64,000 nt of DNA from Notolepis coatsorum (GCA_963971535.1 OZ020598.1:93945360-94009359), one strand, 5' to 3'; shown: positions 46,363-58,439, counted from the first letter of the stretch. Translations and numbers: made by a program. Notes: generated by a model not told the origin, from the letters alone.

Positions 46363-46860
46363 CAAATGTTCTAGAATGTTTGATTATGACATCCTACTGT
46401 GACATCACAAATGTTCTAGAATGTTCTAATATGACATCATACTGTGACATCACAAATGTTCTAGAATGTTTGATTATGACATCATAATATTTTTTTGTTC
46501 TTTTTTTATATATCCTCAAACTAAATCCTCAATTTGAATAAAGTGATTAATCTGATTAAATGAGTCTTTTTTCTTTTATTAAATCAACTTTCCAGCCCCC
46601 TGTCAACTGTCAAATGATGTCAAACTGTCAACCTGAATTAACATTCAGTATTCAATATAGTCTGATATTAACATTCAGTATTCAATATTGTCTGATTCAA
46701 TATTAACATTCAGTATTTAAGTAGAACAGCTAGCTAGCCGTTTCCACAGCAAAACGGTAGGCAAGGCACCTTGGTTGAGAAATGCAGGCTTCAATCTATG
46801 TTGTTTAGTCTATCTGTTCAGTCCTCTTCAGTCCTGTTCCAAGATGCACAATGAGATCTT
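46363..46860. repeat. Tandem block D (same deletion as C)
   Basis: Three HSE-like repeats (46365-46490), then the same deletion join as block C; it also lacks TGTGGACACTCACC before TTTCCACAGC. Confidence 0.92.
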
Positions 46861-47149
46861 CTTCTTCTTCTTCTTTAGAATTTCCGGCAGTGTAGACGCA
46901 TCGTGGCGTATTACTGCCCTCCGCAATTCTTTTGATGAGCTCTTCTTCTTCTTCTTTCTTCTTTTGAATTTCCCGCAGGCGTATTACTGCCCTCCTCAGT
47001 TCTTATACTACGCTAGTGGTGTGCCATATTTAGGCCTCTGGTAAACCAACTTTTGATTGTTTACCCTCTTCTTCTTCTCATCTTCAAAACACACTATCTC
47101 CTTCTTCTCTGCTCCTCTTGCCTGTCCAATACTAATAAATACAATAACG
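46861..47149 (-). mobile_element. I/Nimb LINE 3' ends with (GAA)n tails, two copies
   Basis: On the minus strand, GGGCAGTAATACGCCTGCGG GAAATTCAAAAGAAG and a second copy ending in (GAA)n match the usual 3' terminus of teleost I/Nimb LINEs. 47050-47149 is the 3' UTR of the element coding upstream. Confidence 0.65.
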
Positions 47150-47725
47150 CTATATCCTCTGGTACAACTCTGAAGCATGCAGAAATGTCAGCACTGCCTC
47201 TGTGATCAGCTGGTGGTTCTCATTATCCATGCCAAAGAAAGATTTAAGAGAGAAGGAAGAGACTCCCAACTCTACCAGACTTTTATAAAAGATTTCCCTC
47301 TCTTTCCTATACCTTTCACATTTTAGGAAGACATGCCCGACAGTTTCAGTCTCTCCACATTCACACCCCCCATCTGGATGTTTTCCCACAATGCACAAGG
47401 TACTGTTCAACCCACAGTGTCCCAGCCTCAATCTACACATCTTCACCCTATCACTCCTCGACCCATATCCATCCACCTTGATTTTGACCCGAGGCTGCAG
47501 AGAAAAATAGTGCCTTCCCTTGGTCCCCCTTTCCCACTCAGCCTGCCACTCAGCCTCAACTCCTTTCTTTATCTTCTCTCTGAGTTCTACTCCTCCCATT
47601 GAAATGCCTATCTATTCCTCCCTTCCCAGGCTCTGTTTGGCAAGGGAGTCAGCCATCTCATTTCCCGCAATCCCAGCGTGCCCCGGGACCCAACAAAACT
47701 CCACTGACCAGCCTGCCTTCGCAAT
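47150..47725 (-). pseudogene. I/Nimb LINE: RNase H C-terminus and zinc-knuckle domain
   Basis: FCWVPGHAGIAGNEMADSLA (H-x-G-x-x-G-N-E-x-A-D of RNase H) is followed by a stop near 47600. Then comes VELREKIKKGVEAEWQAEWE and a C-x-C-x7-H-x4-C knuckle (CECGETETVGHVFLKCERY). It continues the protein of 48908-50243; the two halves are separated by a solo LTR. Confidence 0.88.
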
Positions 47726-48907
47726 TGTGAGGATTCGCCTGTTCCCTGGACCTTTATTCCCTGTCTCCTCACCTCACCAGCCCCCACCTTTGGACTTTCC
47801 CTGTCTACTCTCCTCAACAGCCCCCACCCTTGCGATGTTTTACTTTCCTCTACTCTTCACCAGCCCCCACCCTTGGACTACCTTTCACAGCTGTCATAGT
47901 TTATGATTAGCGCCCCAGAGGGCTTTAAATACCTGGACCTCCCCTCCAGTCCTTGTCGGGTCGTTCTGTATGCTGGTTCTGTGTTCTGGACTCTGTATCT
48001 TTATCTGTGTTCAGTGTTCATGGAGTCCTGGACGTTACCATCACCTGCCGCGTCTCCGGCGTGAGACGACGTGCCAGCCATCACCACCTGTCGCCGTTCG
48101 CCTGGAGTGGGACACCGTCTGCGCTCTCTAATTCTCTACGGGAGGTTTTCCAGTGTTCCCACTCCAGACGTCAAGCCGGCGCGCATCGCTTCCTATTCCA
48201 CGGGAGGATGCGTCTCTTCGCCCCGGTCCCCTGGGACCCCGGTGTTCTGCGCTGCCCGTCTACAGCTTCCGAGGGGGATCTCCGTGCCAGGCCTGGAGTG
48301 GTGTTCCCACTCCAGACGTCAAGCCGGCGCGCTCCCACTCCAGACGTCAAGCCGGCGCGCTCCCACTCCAGACGTCAAGCCGGCGCGCATCGCTTCCTAG
48401 TTCCACGGGAGGATGCGTCTCTTCGCCCCGGTCCCCTGGGACCCCTGTGTTCTGCGCTGCCCGTCTGCAGCATCCGAGGAAGATCTCCGTGCCAGGCCTC
48501 CGCCGTCGGGCCCCTGGTTCCCATGCCAGGCCTCCGCCGTCGGAACCCTTTCCTCATCCCTGTAAGCAGCTCTGGCCCTCGCCCTGTCCAAGGCCTTAAC
48601 CCTGTTCTCTGTCCCTGTCTCCAGCCCGCCTCTCCGGGCCTCTGTCCCTGTCCCCCTCTCCAGTGCCCCTGGTCCTGGTCCTTGACATTTTGCCCTGGCC
48701 CTGTCCCTTAGCCTTAGCCCCTTAGCCTGTTCGCCTCTTAAAGGCACAGTGCCGCATTTTCCCTATTTTCTTTGACTCCAGTGTTTTTGTGTTCTCCCTT
48801 AAAGGGACAGTGCCGCCTTTTGTTATGTAATGAATAAATGCCCTGTTTTGGCTTACTCTCATACCTGTCTTGTGTTGTGCGATTGGGGTCGGTTACAAAC
48901 CATAACA
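47726..48907 (+). mobile_element. Solo LTR (Gypsy-like) inserted in the LINE
   Basis: Starts TGTGAGGATT and ends ACCATAACA (TG…CA), flanked by perfect 5-bp duplications GCAAT (47721-47725, 48908-48912). TATA-like CTTTAAATACC at 47924 and polyA signal AATAAA at about 48833 give plus orientation. No internal genes, so only an LTR remains. It includes a 28-bp CpG-rich repeat. Confidence 0.9.
48156..48388. repeat. 28-bp direct repeat inside the LTR
   Basis: TCCCACTCCAGACGTCAAGC CGGCGCGC occurs once at 48156 and three times in tandem at 48304-48387; the following CATCGCTTCCTA…GGGAGGATGCGTCTCTTCG block is also duplicated. Confidence 0.92.
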
Positions 48908-50243
48908 GCAATCCTATATAAAACCAACATTATTTCCTGAATGAGATCAGGGCGAGCTTTAGACCCACCTGCACTCAGAGCCATCAGTGCAGCAGCCGAG
49001 TCAGAGCATATAATCACCTGGCTTGGTCCCACTTCCTCCACCCACCACAATGCCCAGAGAATGGCAAGCAACTCTGTCACAAATACAGAGCTGCCATCAG
49101 ATATTCTCTGTCCCTTACCGATCCCTAACCGAGGCACACACCACCCAAAGCCTGCCCTCCCACTTTCAGGATCCACAGAGCCATCAGTGAAAACCTCCAG
49201 AGACCCTGAGTCCAGAAGGAACCTCTCTATTTCTCCCCCAATCTCGCCCTTATCATCCTCCATCAAGAACCTAAATTCAATGACTCGATCAGGCACTAGC
49301 CAAAATGGCACTGACAGCCAATGAGTGTGCTCCGCAACCCCCCCCCCCCCCCCTGATGCAATCTCAACTTCCTGGCCCACTGATCAATACTGGCCAAAAA
49401 AGGCATATACTTATCCTCATCTCCTGAAAGTAAACACCTAGCTGGGAAGGACAGACTTGTCCCACCCAATTTTGCCCAGTACTGTAGCCCTAACTTTACT
49501 CTCCTCAGGTTTAAGGGCAACTCCCCCATTTCCACCAATAGTGCTGAAACTGGGGTGGTCTTAAAAGCTCCACAGCAGATTCTCAGAGCCTTGCACTGAA
49601 GCACATCCAGCTTTCGTAAATTAGACTTGGCCGCAGAGCCGTACACATAACATCCATAATCAATTACTGACCTGATCATCGCCTGATATATCATGCACGT
49701 GGTCTCTCTATCCGCTCCCCACCCACTCCCAGCCAAACTTCTCAGCACATTCACTATTCTTTCACACTTTGCCACGGTTTTCTCTATATGAACAGCCCAA
49801 TTCAGTCTTTCATCGAACCAAACTCCCAAAAATGTAAACACCTTCACTCTCTCTAAGGGAGATCCATACATAACCAGCCTTCCCCTAGGCACCTTCTTTC
49901 TAAAACCAAAAATCATATAATTAGACTTAGAGGCGGAGATTTTAAAACCCCACTTGTCTCCCCATTCCTCTACATCCCCCAGAGCTCTTTGTACCTGCTT
50001 TAAACAATACTCAACATTCTTCCCTCTTTTCCATATGGCCCCATCGTCTGCAAATAAAGACAACCCAAACCCTCTTCCAATTCGCCCAAAAATGTCATTA
50101 ATCATAACATCGAAGAGGACCGGACTAATCACGCTTCCTTGCGGGGTGCCATTTTCTATTTTTACAGTTTTTGAGGTTTGCCCCCCCACACGTAACCTAC
50201 TGTGTACAGACGGTTTCAAACTGTATTTTACATTAGAAAGCAA
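48908..50243 (-). pseudogene. I/Nimb LINE: reverse transcriptase and RNase H N-terminus
   Basis: 5'-truncated. RT motifs are NGTPQGSVISPVLFDVMIND, LSLFADDGAIW (FADD) and TFLGVWFDERLNWAVHIEKT. RNase H follows: EVFTDGSVDPESGRAGFGW, VTELLAILWALWWVEE and VIICSDSAAALMAL. A C17 homopolymer at 49339-49355 breaks the frame between RT and RNase H. An RNase H after the RT and a C-terminal CCHC knuckle place it in the I/Nimb group. Confidence 0.9.
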
Positions 50244-50580
50244 ACAAAATAAATGGACAAGCGAAAAATAAATCTCAATTTGGTCAGTATTGTCATTTGG
50301 ACAAGCAAAGCCATTACTTTAAGTTGCAGGCAAGAAAGACAAGTCTGTCCACTGTCTCTGGCTTTAACAACCACACAAAAATTGTTTTTTTTCTTTCGAT
50401 ATCGATTCTTAAAATATATTGTTATCGTTATATCGCCCAGCCCACTTGAATCTGTAAACACCATGTCTTATGCCTCACCATAGTGTGAACAATATGTATA
50501 TATATATACCATCTTATATATCTTTACATATTGCTTTCAAAGGCATTTTTCTTGGTCTCATGAGTGTTTTACAAAGGTGT

Positions 50581-50654
<74 letters not shown>

Positions 50655-50902
50655 CAAACAGACACGATATAGACAAATTATCAACCATATATCCTTTGCT
50701 ATTTTAAGCTTGTTCTGGAAGAAATTACTGTGAGTGTCAACTTTTAGTAAAGTCCTGTCTTTAGTTATCCTAAATAAATCTTATACAATTGATATCTTAA
50801 TTATAACTTATTAACCTTAGTTGTATAGTGCATAATGAAACATTTGTCAATCTGTATTGTTCTAGAGAAAGAATGGGCAATGATGATTCCATCATTCCAA
50901 GC

Positions 50903-50975
<73 letters not shown>

Positions 50976-51987
50976 CACACAGACAGAGAGAGAGAGAGAC
51001 CTGGAAAGCGAACAGGCTCTTGGAATGGGTGTCTGGGAGGAAGTGGGGGGTCTTTCGATGTTGATTAAACGGCAAGCAACTAATGTCATGAGTGCAAAAT
51101 TAAAGGTGTGAGGAGGGGATTTGGCGGAGCCCAATAGCAAACACAGGAGGAGAGAGAATGGAGCGGTTTAGGGTTGTTTAATGTAGTTCCCCAAGCAGAC
51201 AGTTTTGACAGATGGAATGTGCGACAGACAGGTATGGAAAATGTTCTTGGGGGGTAGTACAGGTGCACTCCTTGTGCAGTCCGGGAGAAGGTAGACACAG
51301 GCTGTGTCGGGGTGAGAGCAGGAGCACTCCTTTGTGCAGTATCAGCCAGCACGGGAAGGTACTGGAACAGGAGGTCCTGGGCACACGGAGAACAAGGGTT
51401 AGATCAGGAAATATCGAACGAATTTACGACAAAAAATTTCCTCTTTGGCAGATTTCTGCCCATTTAAGACATAATAGGGCTGGGAGCGCGAGTCCCCACA
51501 TTTTCCTGAGATCAGATTTGATCGTGGCTGAGAGCACTCTTATGATTGATTGACTAATTGACATTTTTATTAACTTGACAGTGTTCTTATAGTGATTCCT
51601 TCATGTTAACGCTACAGGCCTCCTTGGAATTAATTACTTAATCATAATTAAAATAAATATGACAATATTTGTACAATAAGAAATTACGCATTTGATGTCG
51701 GAAAAATAAATAATATGGATTCATCTGATCACAGGGCAGCTGCTTAACCATATCTGAACCAGCTATTTTGGACAAATGTATAATTACTTTAATTACTCAG
51801 ATATTCAAACACAATTATGCAATTATTGTGAAATGATTGAAAATAATAATTATTTAATGCCTTCTGTGGAATTTGTATTTCTTATTTGTTACACATCTGT
51901 TTTAATTATTAATTATATACATTTGAAAGAATGCAGGTCAACATGCAATGTATCCCATTGATTGGTATACAATGCGACAGAACTTTG
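50244..51987. other. Unannotated sequence with two (GA)n tracts
   Basis: (GA)n at 50583-50650 and 50907-51000. 50310-50445 ends on the minus strand in GGGCTGGGCGATATAACG, resembling a hAT terminus, but no partner end was found. 51040-51987 holds nothing recognised. Confidence 0.6.
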
Positions 51988-52029
<42 letters not shown>

Positions 52030-52405
52030 AACTTTATTAACAGATTGCAGAATGGGTACAGTACAGTACAGCTCAATTACATACAATTGTTAAGGGGATG
52101 CAGACCAGAGAAAGACTTTCATCTTGTTTACATCAGGGTCCCCCATTTTCAATTCATCATAACATATATGACACACACGACATACAGATAGACAGTACTG
52201 CTACATCTATACATTTATGACATACCAGATTTGCAAAAACAGTACTGTTTGTGATACAAAAAGAGTCCAGAAAAGAGAGTACATTTGACGTAGAAACTGT
52301 TGGAGGAGGTTGGGTAGGAGGGGTGGGTGGGGGACACTGTACAAGCAAAACTGTACATTGGAATATTGACAAAACCATACTTGGTAATTTACTGTACATT
52401 GGAGG
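51988..52405 (-). mobile_element. CR1/L2-type LINE 3' fragment, reverse orientation
   Basis: A (GATT)n tail at 51988-52027, then GAAAACTTTATTAACAGATT and GGGTCCCCCATTTTCAATTC, the reverse complement of the 3' ends at 44.1 and 56.8 kb; ends near TGTACATTGG. Confidence 0.88.
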
Positions 52406-53430
52406 GGTAGCTATAAACCTGCATTCCTTCGAATATATCATTAATCAATTAAACTTATATTGAAATACACCATATAGCCTATACACCAACACTGAAATGA
52501 CAGTGGATAAATAAATAAATAAATAAATAAGAACTAAAGCTAATCGGTGGAAATAGACTGCATTAATATTACATAACAAGTCTTGTGTGCGCCTACGTGT
52601 CTAATGAATGAACAGTATAGGCTTAATATATTCCAGTTACCTGTTTCATTAGGATCCAGCACTATACACATGCTCTGCCCCACGCACGGCACAGTACAGT
52701 GTCTATGGGTCGCAAGACTCGCAAAGCACTTCCGCCATTCCATTTTCACACAGCTGCGTCACTAGTAGCCTTATAAGGAGCTCTGGAGGCGTTGTTTTGT
52801 ATGCAAATTACCTGAACGGGAATGCGCTTTTGAGTTTAAGACAGAATCACATTCGCCAAGCAGGTACCAGATCTTGTCACAGGTGCGACCGTTTCAGCCA
52901 CTTAAGACATATTACCAGCACGTTCGAGACTCAGAGTGAACTTGTCATTGATTCTGTCTCAGTGGTTCCAAGATAAGTCTTCCAAAATAACTCTTTGAAA
53001 AATTTTGGAGAATGAGACCCACTGAGTACAGCAAGGCTTAGGTTCAGTCTTCTTACTTGGACGGTAGTTTAACACTCCCACGACGAGAAGACAGGATCCG
53101 CCAGCTGAAGTACTTTCTGGCTGATGAGTGGATGAGTGACAGCTGTGTTGATGAGGGGATGGGTGACAGCTGTGTTGAATGGAGCGTTGGCAGCGTGCGA
53201 GGGTGTGGGAGAGGATGAGGAGGAATGAGGAAGGCCCTCGCTGTGATTACAACAAAAGGACAATAAATCTAATCTAACTGAAATTGTGTAGCACAGACCT
53301 TTCTATTGATCAAAACCTCAATATTATTATGGTGTAGTTAATACTTCATGTATCCTTAATCCCTAGGCTAATGAGGCACTAAAATGTTAGTAAAAAAAGA
53401 AAAATGTATGCCAATGACAGGAAGTAACGG
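52406..53430. other. Unannotated sequence
   Basis: Contains a (AAAT)n run at 52510-52530 and a short direct repeat GGATGGGTGACAGCTGTGTT at 53135-53180; no gene recognised. Confidence 0.55.
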
Positions 53431-53433
53431 TAT

Positions 53434-53444
53434 ATGTGTGTGTG

Positions 53445-53512
<68 letters not shown>

Positions 53513-53520
53513 CACGTGCA
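53434..53520. repeat. (GT)n microsatellite
   Basis: GT repeat ending in GTGCGTGCACGTGCAC. A small GGGCCGGTTTC repeat follows at 53639-53690. Confidence 0.95.
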
Positions 53521-53690
53521 CTGTGCACGAGTGCACATCTAGGGGCGGGGTGTAGATTTGGTCTCCCTGATGTTGACTCCTTAGCCACAGCCTTGGGTTG
53601 TTTAATACTGGATGAGTGTTTCATAACGGCCGTTGTGTGGGCCGGTTTCGGGGCCGGTTTCGGGGCCGGTGCGTGGGCCGGTGCATGGGC

Positions 53691-54647
53691 TGGTGCGTCT
53701 GAATGTCCCGGGCTGAATTTGTGTCCCAGTCCGCCCCTGGTTGTAGCTGTAACAGAATAATTGTATTAACTATTAATTAACTATTATTCAATAGCGTTTC
53801 AATTATAATGAATTAAATAATTGTATAAAGAATTTTCCATGTTCTGTCATCTAATAATATATTCCATTGCCTTTCCTATCTGTATCAAAGTCAAAATGTT
53901 GGTATCGTGACAAGACTACAACATACAAAAGCAGCTTGACAACTGATATCCTTTTATCGGCATGGGCCAATTTGTGATTTTGGTGGTATGTGCTATTTGC
54001 ACAGATGTTTAGCCCTTAGTATGCACACGCACAGTATAATATGCATGTAATAAATAGTTTGTTAATAAACTCTGTGTTACTTGAACAATTTTCACTGTGC
54101 TCCTAAATTTCTTTGTGTGCTCCTAAATTTTTATTTAGATTTAATTTATTAACATTTTATTTAGGAGCACATGTGCTCCTTGGGAAAAAGGTTAGCGTAG
54201 ATATGGAGACATTAACATTACGTTATCAAACATAGGGACGAAGCCTGTAAAAAAAAAAGTGTCGACAATGTTTTATAATCTTTGTTAATTTTCATCCAAA
54301 AAATGTGGTGCCCCCGAAAAAAAAAAAAAAAAAAAGCCCCCGAAAATCAACGAAGGGGGACAAAAAAAGCCATGGGAAATTTTTTTTAATTTCTAACCCT
54401 GTTGTACATTATACCTTCATTCATGGTGTTTTAATTCAGCTGTATTGACCAAGGGAGAACAATCAATTTTATTTTTGAAAATGATTTTGTTTATGGAATT
54501 CATTCTTATAATTAATATATACGTATATAAAATTCATTAAAAAAATATTCAGAGTTGATAACTTGACACTTTAGGGGAGTGCAATTAACACTCCCAAATA
54601 GTAAAGATTTAACTCTGAGCAGTGTTATTTGTCTAATCCCCTTAGGC
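53691..54647. other. AT-rich unannotated sequence with a small inverted repeat
   Basis: GTGCTCCTAAATTTTTATTT … AAATAGGAGCAC-like arms at 54115-54182 form a hairpin (GGAGCACATGTGCTCC core). A20 run at 54319. No gene recognised. Confidence 0.5.
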
Positions 54648-55382
54648 TGCGGTTACACCTTTCGTATCATTTCGTATTGTTTTCTTATACGTATCGCCGC
54701 GTATCGCCGCGACGTCATGCGCCTCGAGTCACACTTTTGTTTTTTTTCGTTTTTGTCAGCCGAGCACACTGATGTAGTACACTGCCAAAGCAGTAGGTGG
54801 CAGTAGGTGGCAAACATGAAGGCAATTTCAACCAATCAGAACGAATGTGCCAATACACTTCCTGGTGGAAGCTCCAGCAAAGAAAATGTCAATAAGGCAG
54901 GCGCCTATGCCGCGCCACCATCTTGCCTATTTACTCAATGCAGCAATAATTTTTCAGCAAAGCCTAATAAAAGTGCAATAAACAAAACGGATACATTCAC
55001 TGTGTGTTCTGCCTGTCGTTTGTTGATGAAACAAAACTAACATCAACACAAGTGACCACCAAGAGCGGATAGTTTAGTCTAAAAAACGATCGGTAGCATT
55101 GTTAGCTGCATGCTAACGTCAATGGAGTATGCCATTATAACAATATAGCATTGTGGCTAGAAGCTAACGTTAGCTCACGCTACTTAGCCAGCACGCGATA
55201 TCGCGAGCTATCAGTAGTTAGATAACATTAGAGACAACGCTGTGTGTATTAAACAAAGGTGAATAGATGACTGGGCCATTTTGTTTAATGCTTGTTAAGT
55301 TGAAAGAGGAACTCTGAGCTAACAGGGTCTGAATCCTGATAGCTCACGTTAGCCAGCTGCTCATGCAATCGGTAATGCTAGC

Positions 55383-55490
55383 AGAATGAATGGATGTAAA
55401 CTTTATTTAACATATTGCATATGGGTACAATACAATACGGCTCAATACAAACAATTGTTAAGGGAATGCAGACTGTTGTAGCTTGGACTG
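55383..55490 (-). mobile_element. LINE 3' end fragment, reverse
   Basis: The reverse complement resembles the CR1/L2 3' end: ACAATTGTTAAGGGAATGCA and TGGGTACAATACAATACGGC. Confidence 0.65.
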
Positions 55491-55530
55491 GGGTCCTTAT
55501 AACAATAACTTGACAACACATGGTAGCTGA

Positions 55531-56832
55531 CGCTGATAACAAACTATCATTACACATGGGCAAAACAGAGTCCATTCTCTTCGGTTCAAATAACAAACTC
55601 AGCAAGACCGACGGCTTCTCAGTTACAGTGGGTGACAATATTGTCACAAGGAAAAATGAAATTACCTACCTGGGTTCCATCCTAGAGGCTAATCTCTCCT
55701 GTGACAAAATGGCATCCAATGTAATAAAAAAAGTCAACCAACGAACTCAATTCTTGTACCGGATCTCCTCTCTGGTAAACAAGAATACCCTGAAGACTCT
55801 GGCAGGAGCACTCATTCAGGGGTACTACGACTATGCTTGCACCTCATGGTACCAAAGCACCTCAAAGGCGCTAAAAACTAAATTACAAACATCTCAAAAC
55901 AAACTGGTCAGACTACTGCTTGACCTTACTCCTAGAACCCACCTCACCCCTGCCCACTTTGACAACCTAGGATGGCTTAGAGTAGACGACAGAGTACAGC
56001 AACTTGCAATGGGCCTGGTCTACAAGATACACTACACGACCAAGGTACCCATGTACATGTCAAAATACTTCCCAAAGGTCAGTGAATACCACGATCACAA
56101 CACCAGAGGGAGCTCCACAAATCATGTTAAACCCAGATTCGGCTCAAATAAGGGACTAAACACGTTTCGCAATTATGCCACATCAATGTGGAACGCCCTA
56201 CCCAAAGCTGTAAAGGAATGTGGATCACTACCCACTTTCAAAACCTCTCTCAAGGGACACCTACGGGAGACTGCAATTCAACACTGGCCCCTGTAAATAT
56301 CCTAACCCAACCCCCTCCAATGTACAGTCATTTACATAGTATGGTTGTCAATAGTCCAATGTACAATTTTGTTTGTTTGTACAGTGTCTCCTCCCCCCCC
56401 CCCCTCAATGTACAGTTTTGCTTGTTTATACAGTGTGCCCCCCCCCCCCCCAACCACCTCCAATGTAAATTACCCAGTATGGTTGTCAATATCCCAATGT
56501 ACCCAACCCCCCCCCCCCACCCAACCTCCTCCAATGTACAGTTTCTACGTCAAATGTATATACTCCCTTTTCTTGACTCCTTCTGTATCACAAACAGTAC
56601 TGTATTTGCAAATCTGGTATGTCATAAATGTATAGATGTAGCAGTACTGACTATCTGTATGTCATGTATGTCATATATGTCCTGATGAATTGAAAATGGG
56701 GGACCCTGATGTAAACAAGACGAAAGTCTTTCTCTGGTCTGCATCCCCTTAACAATTGTGTGTATTGAGCTGTACTGTATTGTACCCATTCTGCAATCTG
56801 TTAATAAAGTTTTCAATCAATCAATCAATCAA
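55531..56832 (+). mobile_element. 5'-truncated CR1/L2-type LINE, copy 2
   Basis: Almost identical to 42850-44159: same RT C-terminal frame (to 56296, ending LRETAIQHWPL), same C-rich 3' UTR and (AATC)n tail. Frame intact over its length; only a few substitutions and C-run length differences. Confidence 0.93.
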
Positions 56833-57284
56833 GCTATTTGGGACACGGAGCTCTGTCCCAAACACACACACTGTTGTCACCGGAAGGGCACGCAGATGGT
56901 ATCTACTGCGCATGGGCGTTTTCGCAACAACTGCTCCGTGCTGACTACACGCTGTTGTCGAAGCGTTTTTTTTGCGTATCTCCAAACGCAAACACAATTT
57001 TGCGTTTCAGCCGTATCCACAAAAAAACGCCAAAAAACGCATTTCTGTGTAGATAGGACATCAAACGTCGTCAAAAACGTATAAAAAAACGCCAGGAATA
57101 CACTAGTCTAACCATAGCCTAGTGTTACTTTAACTCTGTTTTTGAGTTAAAGAAGGAACTGGCATAGTGTTAAATGTTTAACTATTTTACAAGTGTTAAT
57201 TGGAGCTATAAAAACCCTGAAAAAGAGTTGAAATCAACTCTGGGAGTTAATTCAACACTGGTCTTTTAGCTGTGGGCCAGTCAT

Positions 57285-57490
57285 TCTAGTCTGTAGTGGC
57301 CAGCGTCCTCTTCTATGCTGGGGGGGCTACATCAACTCAAGGGACACCAACAAACTGAACAAGCTGAGCTCTGTGGTGGGAGTCGAGCTGGTCAGACTAG
57401 TGATGGCAGAGAGGGGGATGAGAAGGAAGCTGGCTGCTATCCTGGAGAATCCCTCCCACCCCCTCTACGAGCTAGTCAAGAGCAGGCCTG
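57285..57490 (+). mobile_element. Rex1-type LINE fragment
   Basis: Translates to [23 protein letters not shown] and RGMRRKLAAILENPSHPLYE, matching the C-terminal RT region of the LINE at 17.76-17.99 kb, with small deletions. Confidence 0.85.
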
Positions 57491-57720
57491 GACTGGCCAT
57501 CTGGCATACTGGGCATTTGCCCGGTGGGCCGACGCATCTTTGGGCCGTTATGATTTGATAAAAAAAAATTATATAAAAAATAAATAAATAAAAATTTAAA
57601 CTTTTTTTTTTAAAGTTTGGTCAACGACCGGCCCACTACTAGGCTGGGACAGCGGCCCATTGGTACTGACTGACACTGGGCTGGCCCAATCACATCTCTT
57701 ACTAAGCACCCCCCCCGCCA
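57485..57720. repeat. Probable DNA-transposon fragment
   Basis: CAGGCCTGGACTGGCCATCT and GCATTTGCCCGGTGGGCCG form a recurrent teleost repeat end; complementary GGCCCACTA occurs after an A/T-rich centre. Ends not resolved. Confidence 0.4.
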
Positions 57721-57726
57721 GTCGTG

Positions 57727-58278
57727 CAGGTACATGACTGAGAGGGGGCTGGTATGACTGAGATGGGGCTGTGGTACATGACTGAGAGGGGGCTGTGGTA
57801 CATGACTGAGAGGGGGCTGTGGTACATGACTGAGAGGGGGCTGTGGTACATGACTGAGAGGGGGCTGGTATGACTGAGATGGGGCTGTGGTACATGACTG
57901 AGAGGGGGCTGTGGTACATGACTGAGAGGGGGCTGGTATGACTGAGATGGGGCTGTGGTACATGACTGAGAGGGGGCTGTGGTACATGACTGAGAGGGGG
58001 CTGGTATGACTGAGATCGGGCTGTGGTACATGACTGAGAGGGGGCTGTGGTACATGACTGAGAGGGGGCTGGTATGACTGAGATGGGGCTGTGGTACATG
58101 ACTGAGAGCGGGCTGTGGTACATGACTGAGAGGGGGCTGGTATGACTGAGATGGGGCTGTGGTACATGACTGAGAGGGGGCTGTGGTACATGACTGAGAG
58201 GGGGCTGGTATGACTGAGATGGGGCTGTGGTACATGACTGAGAGGGGGCTGTGGTACATGACTGAGAGGGGGCTGGTA
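57727..58278. repeat. 24-bp/67-bp minisatellite
   Basis: TACATGACTGAGAGGGGGCT GTGG units alternate with shorter CTGGTATGACTGAGATGGGG units in a ~68-bp higher-order period. Confidence 0.95.
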
Positions 58279-58439
58279 TACATGACCAGGCACGTGCACA
58301 CATAGAGCCCAAGGGGTGCTTGAGCACCTGCCTTTTTGAGTCTCATAAAAAAAGTGCCCTTTAAGGTTTTCTGTAGTTCCTTCCATTTGTAAGGGGCATA
58401 GTATTTAAAACTGGTTTTGCCAAGCTCAGTCTTTACAGC

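Larger units (their letters stand above)
44553..46495. repeat. HSE-like tandem repeats, arrays 2-4
   Basis: Arrays at 44553-44820, 45688-45950 and 46360-46490, unit ~41-43 bp, each centred on TTCTAGAA with a flanking TGACATCA. Array lengths differ between blocks, indicating unequal exchange. Confidence 0.9.
54648..57115. other. Composite repeat region
   Basis: Starts AGGCTGCGGTTACACCTTTC and ends in GTCAAAAACGTATAAAAAAACGCC. Parts of 55085-55380 (GCTAACGTTAGCTCACG, ATGACTGGGCCATTTTGT) resemble the interior of the hAT element at 8.8-8.95 kb. It contains two LINE pieces. Ends of the host element could not be fixed. Confidence 0.4.

Noticed and set aside
47953..48747. Pro/Arg-rich ORFs of 109-252 codons
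   Set aside because: They lie wholly inside the solo LTR and arise from its CpG-rich internal repeats.
57596..58386. Three overlapping ~215-260-codon Ser/Pro/His-rich frames
   Set aside because: Frames forced open by the 24/68-bp minisatellite in three registers at once; not coding.
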